DNA of 64,000 nt from JBFKQC01 sp041627895. Lineage in GTDB: Bacteria; Pseudomonadota; Alphaproteobacteria; Rhodobacterales; Rhodobacteraceae. Shown here one piece after another: positions 58,129 to 64,000 of this stretch (positions are counted from its first letter, which is position 1; each line of letters begins with the position of its first letter). The DNA lies in NCBI GenBank assembly GCA_041627895.1, contig JBFKQC010000002.1:1-64000 (forward strand), in the 5' to 3' direction. The notes beneath the pieces are model-generated. The model made no database searches, had not been told where the DNA came from, and saw only the letters and a program-made list of their open reading frames with translations. The position numbers and the translations under genes are program-made.

Positions 58129-59337
58129 ATGGACGAGATGCGGGCCCAGTACGAGGCCTATCCCTATCCCGAGCGCGATCCCGCGGACGAGGCGAAGCGG
58201 CTGATCACCGGCTCGCCGTCCTGGCCGCAAGAGATGGATCACTGGCTTTGGGGCGGGGCGCGGGACTGGTCGCGGCCCTTGCGCGCGCTGGTCGCGGGCG
58301 GCGGCACCGGCGACGGGCTGATCCAGCTAGCCGCCACGCTCGGCGCCGCAGGGCGGCCTTGCGAGATCACCTATCTCGACCTCTCCGGCGCCGCCCGCGG
58401 CATCGCGGAGGCGCGGGCCAAGGCCCGGAACCTCAAGAATATTTCCTTCCACACGGCGAGCCTGCTGGACGCGGCCGACTTCGGCAGCTTCGACTATGTC
58501 GACTGCTGCGGCGTGCTGCATCATCTGCCGGACCCGCAGGCGGGGTTCGATGCATTGGCCGCCGCGCTGGCGCCGGGCGGCGGGCTGGGCTGCATGGTCT
58601 ACGCGCCGCTGGGAAGGACCGGTGTCTATCCCTTGCAGCACGCATTCAGGACGCTCACCAACCATCTGCCCCCGAAGGAAAAACTCGCCGCCGCAAAGGC
58701 CGCGTTCGCGCGCGTTCCCGCGGGCCACCCGTTCAAGTGCAACCCGCATCTGGTCGACCACGAAGCCGGCGATGCCGGGTTCTACGACCTGCTGCTGCAC
58801 TCTTCGGACCGGGCGTTTTCCATCGCCGAGCTTCTCGCCGCGCTAGGCCATGCGGGGCTCGAACTTGCCGGCGTGCCGGAACCGGCGCTCTACGACCCGG
58901 CGGCGCTGTTGCCCGACGAGGTGGCAGTGCCCGAGGGGCTGGATCAGGCCGGCAGGATGGCGCTGGCCGAGAACCTGCGCGGCACCTTCAAAAGCCATGT
59001 GGTCTATGCCGTGCCGCGGGGCGCGCGGGTGGCGCCGCCGTCGGGCCAGGCGCAGGCGATCCCGCATCTCAGGGGCATCGACCCGAAAAGGCTGGCGCAG
59101 GCCGTGGCGCAGAAGGGCGAGGTGCGGCTGACCGCGGGCGGCGAGCGGCGAACGCATACCTTGCCGAAATCCGCCGCGCGCCTGATCGCGCTGATCGACG
59201 GGCGCGCCGATCTTGCCGCAATCCGGGGCCGCGCCGGGCTCGACCCCGTCGCCTTCGGCGCTGCCTGGGGGCCGGTGGAGCGGCTGCTCTCTGGCCACGG
59301 GTTGCTGCATTATTCGAGCCTGCTGCGGGGCCGGTGA
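58129..59337 (+). CDS. Class I SAM-dependent methyltransferase
   Basis: This 402-residue protein has a Rossmann methyltransferase domain (about 45-200). The SAM loop is LVAGGGTGDGLIQLA (54-68), followed by DLSGAARGIAEARAK and CCGVLHHLPDP. The C-terminal part (about 280-400) may bind the substrate. It begins MDEMRAQYEAYPYPERDPADEA. Its stop overlaps the DUF3445 start (TGATG), so the two are coupled. Substrate unknown. Confidence 0.85.
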   Translation: MDEMRAQYEAYPYPERDPADEAKRLITGSPSWPQEMDHWLWGGARDWSRPLRALVAGGGTGDGLIQLAATLGAAGRPCEITYLDLSGAARGIAEARAKARNLKNISFHTASLLDAADFGSFDYVDCCGVLHHLPDPQAGFDALAAALAPGGGLGCMVYAPLGRTGVYPLQHAFRTLTNHLPPKEKLAAAKAAFARVPAGHPFKCNPHLVDHEAGDAGFYDLLLHSSDRAFSIAELLAALGHAGLELAGVPEPALYDPAALLPDEVAVPEGLDQAGRMALAENLRGTFKSHVVYAVPRGARVAPPSGQAQAIPHLRGIDPKRLAQAVAQKGEVRLTAGGERRTHTLPKSAARLIALIDGRADLAAIRGRAGLDPVAFGAAWGPVERLLSGHGLLHYSSLLRGR

Positions 59338-60212
59338 TGGACACTGCGCTTCAGCCCGCCCCGATCCTGCGATCCATGCTCGTCGATCCGCCCTGGGCGC
59401 TGCCGCGGGGTGCGGCGCTACCGGGCACCGCGCCGGCCGGGGCAGACGACTGGCTGCGGGCCGACGATGCTTTCGCCGGGCAGATGGCGTTGCGCGACCG
59501 GCTGATCGCCGAGCGCGCGGGCGACGTGCACGCGCTGGATGCCCGCGCGGTCCCCGCGGCGCGGGAAATCCTGGAAATGGCGCTGGCCGTGTTGGCGGCG
59601 CGTCCCGGCTACCTGGTCACGCCGGGCCGCGTCGCACGGCCCGACGGCGTCGAGGTGCCGCTCGACCGTGACGCGCCGCTGCTGACGCTGGGACGGCTGG
59701 TGCAGGAGGATATCTGCCTGCTGCAGGAAACCGGCGCGGGCCACGTCCTGACCGGGGCGATCCTGTGCTTTCCCGCAAGCTGGGTGCTGGCCGAGAAGAT
59801 GCACCGCCCGCTCGTCGGGATACACGCGCCGGTCAGCGTCTATGACGACGACGTGGCGCGGCGGGTGCAGCGGCTCTTTGACGCGATCCGGCCCGGGCGG
59901 CCGCTGGTGCGGGCCAATTGCCTGATGTATGACGATGCGAGCCTGTTCCAGCCGCGCAGCGAGGGTGCGCGGCGGGACCGGCCGGACGCCACCGCCGGCT
60001 TTGTCCGCAGCGAACGGCAGTGCCTGCTGCGGCTGCCCGACACCGGGGCCGTCGCCTTCACGATCCACACGACGGTGGTGCGGCGCGCGGCGCTGTCGCC
60101 GGGCGACCGGGCGGCGCTGTCGGACCATGTCGCGCGCGGCGACGGCGCGCCGTCCGGCCGCACCGCGCCTGCGTCCCGATCAGGAGAAGAACCCGGTCAA
60201 CCGGGGCCATGA
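59337..60212 (+). CDS. DUF3445 heme-dependent N-demethylase-like protein
   Basis: This 291-residue protein fits DUF3445, a heme-binding PAS-like family that includes oxidative N-demethylases acting on methylated amines. Segments include RLVQEDICLLQETG, FPASWVLAEKM and GIHAPVSVYDDDVARRV. Pairing with a methyltransferase may mean methyl transfer linked to a methylated substrate. Its 3' end overlaps the convergent gene at 60180 by 33 bp. Confidence 0.75.
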   Translation: MDTALQPAPILRSMLVDPPWALPRGAALPGTAPAGADDWLRADDAFAGQMALRDRLIAERAGDVHALDARAVPAAREILEMALAVLAARPGYLVTPGRVARPDGVEVPLDRDAPLLTLGRLVQEDICLLQETGAGHVLTGAILCFPASWVLAEKMHRPLVGIHAPVSVYDDDVARRVQRLFDAIRPGRPLVRANCLMYDDASLFQPRSEGARRDRPDATAGFVRSERQCLLRLPDTGAVAFTIHTTVVRRAALSPGDRAALSDHVARGDGAPSGRTAPASRSGEEPGQPGP

Positions 60213-60944
60213 GGCCAGCGCGGCTAGCGCCGCGATCCCGGCGGCCAGCAATCCCGGCGCCGCGCCGGCCGAACGCGCCGGTCCTGCCGCCGGCGGCCGG
60301 TCCGGCGGGGGGGTCGCCAGGGTGACGGCGCAGAGGGCATCGATCGCAAGGCCGGTGCCGGCGCCGTCCGCGTCGGCCGCGCCAGGGTTCTGGCCGTCGA
60401 TCCAGGCGAGCGCCGTCTGCGACAGGATCGGCGCGGAGGCTTCTGCCTGCGCCGTGCGGAAGGCGCGATCACGAGTGAATTCGCCCGAGGTGTAAAGCGT
60501 ATCGGTCTCGCACCAGAACACCAGGTCGGGGTCGGTCGTGCGGCAAAGCCAGTCCGCCAGTTCCTCGCAGATCGCGCGCAGCACATCGTCGCTTTCGTCC
60601 GCCGCGGGCGGGTCGATTTCGGGCTCTGCCACGATGACGATGGCGCAGGCGCTGTGCGCGCTGAGCCGGGTCAGGATCTCGTGTTCGCTGAGACTGGCGG
60701 CGACGGGCCGCTCGGTGCCCAGGAAATGCCCGACCGACAGGGGGTCGGGCGTCAGGCCAATCAGCACGTCGGCGATGTCGCACATCAGCAGTGTATAGAT
60801 GCCGTCGATCCGCTCGGTTCCGAGCAGCATGGCGCCATGCTCTTCCAGGATGTCGCGGATGTCTTCCTCGGCGGCGGCGAGGTCGGGCTGGGGGGCGGTC
60901 TTGTAAAGCAGGTTCGCTTCGGAAGTCGGACTTCTGCGGTCCAT
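60180..60944 (-). CDS. Unrecognised paralogue A of a three-gene family
   Basis: This 254-residue protein has an N-terminal domain (about 10-160) that starts NLLYKTAPQPDLAA and ends PDLVFW (139-144) and LYTSGEF (150-156). A proline-alanine linker and a C-terminal hydrophobic helix (about 229-250) follow. The same N-terminal domain pattern is seen in the genes at 61104 and 62181. I do not recognise the family. A tail anchor in the membrane is suggested. Confidence 0.7.
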   Translation of the reverse strand: MDRRSPTSEANLLYKTAPQPDLAAAEEDIRDILEEHGAMLLGTERIDGIYTLLMCDIADVLIGLTPDPLSVGHFLGTERPVAASLSEHEILTRLSAHSACAIVIVAEPEIDPPAADESDDVLRAICEELADWLCRTTDPDLVFWCETDTLYTSGEFTRDRAFRTAQAEASAPILSQTALAWIDGQNPGAADADGAGTGLAIDALCAVTLATPPPDRPPAAGPARSAGAAPGLLAAGIAALAALASWPRLTGFFS

Positions 60945-61064
60945 CGTTTTTGTCCTTCAACCGTTCTGGTTGAGTTTACCTTACGTTAATCAATCTGGCT
61001 TGATTTTGACGATGCCGAGGTAGAACTGAGGAATCTTTCTATTCGCAGAAGTTGTGTGAAAGAC

Positions 61065-61098
61065 GGGCTCACCCCGGCACGGAGTCCGGGATGAGCCC
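61065..61098 (-). terminator. Hairpin after paralogue B
   Basis: GGGCTCA-C-CCCGG (61065-61077) pairs with CCGGG-A-TGAGCCC (61086-61098), a 12-bp stem with one mismatch and an 8-base loop, five bases after the paralogue B stop. The minus strand continues GTCTTTC, a weak T run. Confidence 0.65.
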
Positions 61099-61103
61099 CC
61101 AGG

Positions 61104-61892
61104 TCAAAGCTTGAAGCCCGGAAGGAGTTGCTGGAGAAAGAGGCCGGCGCTTGCCGGCGCAGTCATTGCCATCACGGCGCCGCGCGAGGCGGCACCGAAC
61201 AGGCGCGAGCCCGGCCTGGACGCGGCGTGCGCCCTGGTCCGGTCGTGGGAGAAAGCGGTCGGGCGCATGGTGTGCACGCGCTGGATCTGGTCGTCGAGTT
61301 CCGGCAGCACCTCGGCCGTGGCCGAGCCCGCCATCCATTCGGCGCGCGGCTGGCGCCGCGGCTGGGCACCTGCCGGACGTGCAGGCAGCACCGCCGCGGC
61401 GGGGCGCGGCCGGATCGGCTTGTGCGCGCCGGTCGAGCTGCGGAATTCCTCGATCGTGTAAAGCGTCGCGCTGCGTGCCCAGTACACCAGGTCGGGCTGC
61501 TGCAGCGCCAGCATCTGCATCGCCGCGATATAGCACAGCGCCAGGCGGGTATCCTGCCGGGCCGCCTTTGTCGGGCCGGTCACGCGGATCGCGACGGCCG
61601 TCCGGTGGCGATTGAGCCGGCCCTGCACCGCGACGAGCGGCGTGGCCGCGGCCTCGGGGCGGTTCGCGTTCTCATATTGCGCGATATCCAGCGGCCGCGT
61701 CGTGCGGGCGACGGTCAGCGTCAGGCCGCCGACCGCGAAGGCCAGATCGGTCGCCGTGGCGAGGCGCGGCTTGGCCTCGACATCGGTCTTTGCGAAGGCT
61801 TCGACCACGCAGGCGCCGAGCGCGGCAAAGGCCTGCGCCGGATCGGCCGTATAGAAGAGCTTGGCCTCGATTGTTTCGTATTCACTGGTCAT
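61104..61892 (-). CDS. Unrecognised paralogue B of a three-gene family
   Basis: This 262-residue protein has the N-terminal domain (about 8-150), starting EAKLFYTADPAQ and ending PDLVYW (133-138) and LYTIEEF (144-150). A proline-, alanine- and arginine-rich linker (about 151-230) and a short hydrophobic tail (GAVMAMTAPASAGLFLQQLL) follow. The start at 61892 (MTSEYETIEAK) fits the N terminus of its paralogues. It diverges from paralogue C. Confidence 0.7.
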   Translation of the reverse strand: MTSEYETIEAKLFYTADPAQAFAALGACVVEAFAKTDVEAKPRLATATDLAFAVGGLTLTVARTTRPLDIAQYENANRPEAAATPLVAVQGRLNRHRTAVAIRVTGPTKAARQDTRLALCYIAAMQMLALQQPDLVYWARSATLYTIEEFRSSTGAHKPIRPRPAAAVLPARPAGAQPRRQPRAEWMAGSATAEVLPELDDQIQRVHTMRPTAFSHDRTRAHAASRPGSRLFGAASRGAVMAMTAPASAGLFLQQLLPGFKL

Positions 61893-62180
61893 CGCACGGT
61901 CCTCGTACACCTTTGACACCCGAGTTCTGGAGGACCAACATGGAAACAGTGGGGCGAAATCGGGAAGGTTTGTCGTTCTTTTCGCCTTAATTAGACCCAA
62001 TTCGTAACCAATGCCCGGTGCTCGGCGGCGTTGTTTCCGTATCGCGGCGCTGCTGCGTGGCCACGGCTGCGGCGAGACCTGCGAATTGCGCAACAATTGC
62101 ACGATTTCGGTCGCATTAATTCCTTAAATGTTTGCGAATCATGAACAGTGCAAAACCGACCCTAGCGATGGACAAGGACC
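61893..62180. other. Divergent promoter region of paralogues B and C
   Basis: A 288-bp gap, AT-rich at both ends. It holds AATTG-CGCAA-CAATT (62085-62099), a short inverted repeat, and TTAATTAGACCC and GCATTAATTCCTTAAATG stretches that could be promoter parts. I cannot assign -35/-10 pairs with confidence and see no gene. Confidence 0.45.
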
Positions 62181-63227
62181 ATGGCGCAACCACTCGAGGC
62201 CACTCTGCTGTATCCCTGGGACGCCACTCCGTATACGCGGATCGACGTCGAGGCGCTGGGCGCCACGCTGGTGCGCTTCGGCATGCCGGTCAACCGCGTG
62301 CGGAAGATGGCGGGCGAATACGTGCATTTCGACTGCGGCTCGCTGCAGGTCGTGGTGATCGCGTCCGACACGCCGTTTCCCCTGGCCGAATTCAAGGGCG
62401 TGCTGCGCCCCGACGAGGACCCGGACCGGCGCGCCGACATCATGGCGCGGCTCACCGAGCACGGCGCCAACTTGACGGTGGTGGTCAGCGAGACGCCCGG
62501 CACGCCCGAAACCGAGGTCTCGCGCGCGATGAAGGAACGCATCTGCTGGGAAACGGTGGATCACCTGATCGCAACCACGGCGCCGGACCTTGTGCTTTGG
62601 GCCGAGGATTCGCGGCTGCTGACGCCGCGCGAGGCGGAACGCGCGATGCTGGATGCCGACCGCGCTGCGGCCTCTGCCGCGGGGATGCGCGAGACGCGGC
62701 CGGCGCCGCGGCCGGACCCGGCGGCCGAGGCACGCATCGCCGCCTGCGGCACGCGGGCCGATCTGCCGGTCGCCGACAGCCCGGCACCGGCGAACGGCGA
62801 ATTCGTGCCGGTCCTGCCGCAAAGACCCGCACGGCCGGACAGGCGGACCTCGCGGCCCGACCTGTTCCGGACCGACCCCGCCCTGTCGGGCGACGTGATC
62901 GAATGGTTCACCGGGCAATCGGAAATCGACCTCGAACACGAGGAAGGCCGGATCAAGGAAGCGCTGCGCGCGTTTGTCGACCACAAGGAAGGGCCCGATG
63001 TCACGTCGCTATCCGACACGGCGGTCGGGCGCGCATCGCTTTACGTGATGAGCGCGACGATCATGAGCTTCTCGCTGCCGGTCGGCGCCGCAACGCTGAC
63101 CTACACCGCGCTTTCGGGCGGCGATTTCCGGCATACGGCGCACATGATGGCACTGACCGGATTCAGCCTGGCGCTGGCCGCGATGGGTGCCCCCTCGCCG
63201 GCCTCGGCGCTGGGCGTGCTGTTCTAG
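62181..63227 (+). CDS. Unrecognised paralogue C with two C-terminal membrane helices
   Basis: This 348-residue protein has the same N-terminal domain (about 1-150), starting EATLLYPWDATPYTR and ending PDLVLW (135-140) and LLTPREA (146-152). A linker rich in arginine and proline follows, then an acidic stretch (EIDLEHEEGRIKEALRAF) and two membrane segments (about 288-305 and 320-340). AAGGACC is just before the ATG. It is the longest of the three and the only one with two helices, so it may be the membrane partner. Function unknown. Confidence 0.7.
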   Translation: MAQPLEATLLYPWDATPYTRIDVEALGATLVRFGMPVNRVRKMAGEYVHFDCGSLQVVVIASDTPFPLAEFKGVLRPDEDPDRRADIMARLTEHGANLTVVVSETPGTPETEVSRAMKERICWETVDHLIATTAPDLVLWAEDSRLLTPREAERAMLDADRAAASAAGMRETRPAPRPDPAAEARIAACGTRADLPVADSPAPANGEFVPVLPQRPARPDRRTSRPDLFRTDPALSGDVIEWFTGQSEIDLEHEEGRIKEALRAFVDHKEGPDVTSLSDTAVGRASLYVMSATIMSFSLPVGAATLTYTALSGGDFRHTAHMMALTGFSLALAAMGAPSPASALGVLF

Positions 63228-63426
63228 GCCCGGAACGGCCCCGCACCGGATCAGGCGCGCCGCTCTCGGCCCGCGGGGCCATTGCCCCTTGCGGTTCGCG
63301 CCGGCCCCGGTGAGGGATCTAGGCGGGCGCCGGCCACGCTGTCAGGATTTCCATCGCCCGGCCCCGCGCCCGTGCTATATCTTGTGCGTTGTCCATGCCG
63401 CTGGCCGTATTTTCAGGAGATTTTCG

Positions 63427-64000
63427 ATGACCGCCCGTTTCATCCTGTCCGCGCTCTTCTCGACAAGCCTCGCAGCCGCCGCCCTGGCGCAGCAGGCCAC
63501 CGACGCCATCGCCCCCGAGGCGGCGACCGTGGCCGCGGCGGTCACCGTTCCGGCCGCCCTGCAGGCGGCTGCCGATGCCAAGGCGGCGGGCCGGCCGGTC
63601 GAGGCGTCGCGCTGGATGATCGCCGCGGCGCATCCGCTGGCGGTGGAGGCCGGGGCCGAGGTGCTGCGCGCGGGCGGCAACGCCGCCGACGCGATGGTTG
63701 CGGCGCAGGTGGTGCTGGGGCTCGTCGAGCCGCAAAGCTCGGGCCTCGGCGGCGGCGCGTTCCTGGTCTGGTACGACGCCGCCACCGGCCGTTTGACCAC
63801 GCTCGACGGGCGCGAGACGGCGCCGTTGGCCGCGACGCCGCGGCTGTTCCAGGACGCCGCCGGCGAGCCCCTGAAGTTCTTCGACGCGGTGGTCGGCGGG
63901 CGCTCGGTCGGCACGCCGGGGACACCTGCGCTGATGCAGGCGGCGCATGACCGCTGGGGACGCGCCGACTGGGCGGGGCTGTTCGGCGCGGCGGTCGCGC
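63427..64000 (+). CDS. ggt: Gamma-glutamyltransferase, 5' part
   Basis: The frame from ATG 63427 runs open to the end of the window, so only 191 codons are seen. A signal peptide (MTARFILSALFSTSLAAAA) is followed by ASRWMIAAAHPLAVEAGAEV, LRAGGNAADAMVAAQVVLGL and VEPQSSGLGGGAFLVWY, typical for the N-terminal part of periplasmic GGT, and by the family arginine in LDGRETAP. The autocatalytic threonine lies beyond the window. CAGGAGAT precedes the start. It is 199 bp after paralogue C. Confidence 0.92.
   Translation, partial: MTARFILSALFSTSLAAAALAQQATDAIAPEAATVAAAVTVPAALQAAADAKAAGRPVEASRWMIAAAHPLAVEAGAEVLRAGGNAADAMVAAQVVLGLVEPQSSGLGGGAFLVWYDAATGRLTTLDGRETAPLAATPRLFQDAAGEPLKFFDAVVGGRSVGTPGTPALMQAAHDRWGRADWAGLFGAAVA

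Overview
The window is GC-rich chromosomal DNA (about two-thirds G+C or more by eye). It most likely comes from a marine alphaproteobacterium of the Rhodobacteraceae/Roseobacter group. The main indications are a full-length DddP-type DMSP lyase, a RibB fused to a degenerate GTP cyclohydrolase II domain, a tRNA-His without the usual G-1 and with A73, and a TctABC carboxylate transporter. The assignment to group is inference; nothing here fixes genus or species.

Layout. 1-6.5 kb: an octanucleotide array and a giant autotransporter adhesin with twelve DUF11-like repeats. 6.8-12.5 kb: a tight five-gene operon of one GCS2/YbdK-type ligase, two ATP-grasp ligases and two alpha/beta-hydrolases, probably an uncharacterised small-molecule or peptide amidoligase pathway. 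12.6-20 kb: a cysteine desulfurase, tctCAB, an orphan CoxL/XdhA-like molybdoenzyme subunit and tRNA-His. 20-26.4 kb: small regulators (MarR-GNAT, ArsR-SRPBCC), MmcB, GhrA and membrane proteins. 26.5-30 kb: riboflavin genes with nusB. 30-34.8 kb: capsule genes (KpsS-like, Wza/KpsD-like, KpsC).

34.8-45.1 kb: a 10.3-kb integrated element bounded by a 53-bp direct repeat of the 3' end of tRNA-Leu(UAG). It carries a replicative helicase with an iteron-like array beside it, TerL, HNH nuclease, HK97 capsid, prohead protease, head-tail connector, portal, an AlpA/Xis-like protein and a tyrosine integrase broken by one in-frame TGA. It has no tail, lysis or TerS genes that I can see. This is the gene content expected of a capsid-forming phage-inducible island, and I consider it, with the amidoligase operon, the most notable part of the window. 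An AT-richer gene with a signal peptide and a near-perfect Shine-Dalgarno sits reversed inside it as possible cargo.

45.2-64 kb: a small Hint protein, a secreted BTRD1-repeat protein, split NAD(P)HX repair genes, glnB-glnA, a phosphonate accessory cluster (phnF-like regulator, His/Arg leader peptide plus EamA transporter, phnN, DUF1045, phnM), a second octamer array of the same family as the first but in opposite orientation, glpK, dddP, a methyltransferase-DUF3445 pair, three unrecognised paralogues sharing a PDLVxW signature, and the 5' end of a gamma-glutamyltransferase gene that runs off the window.
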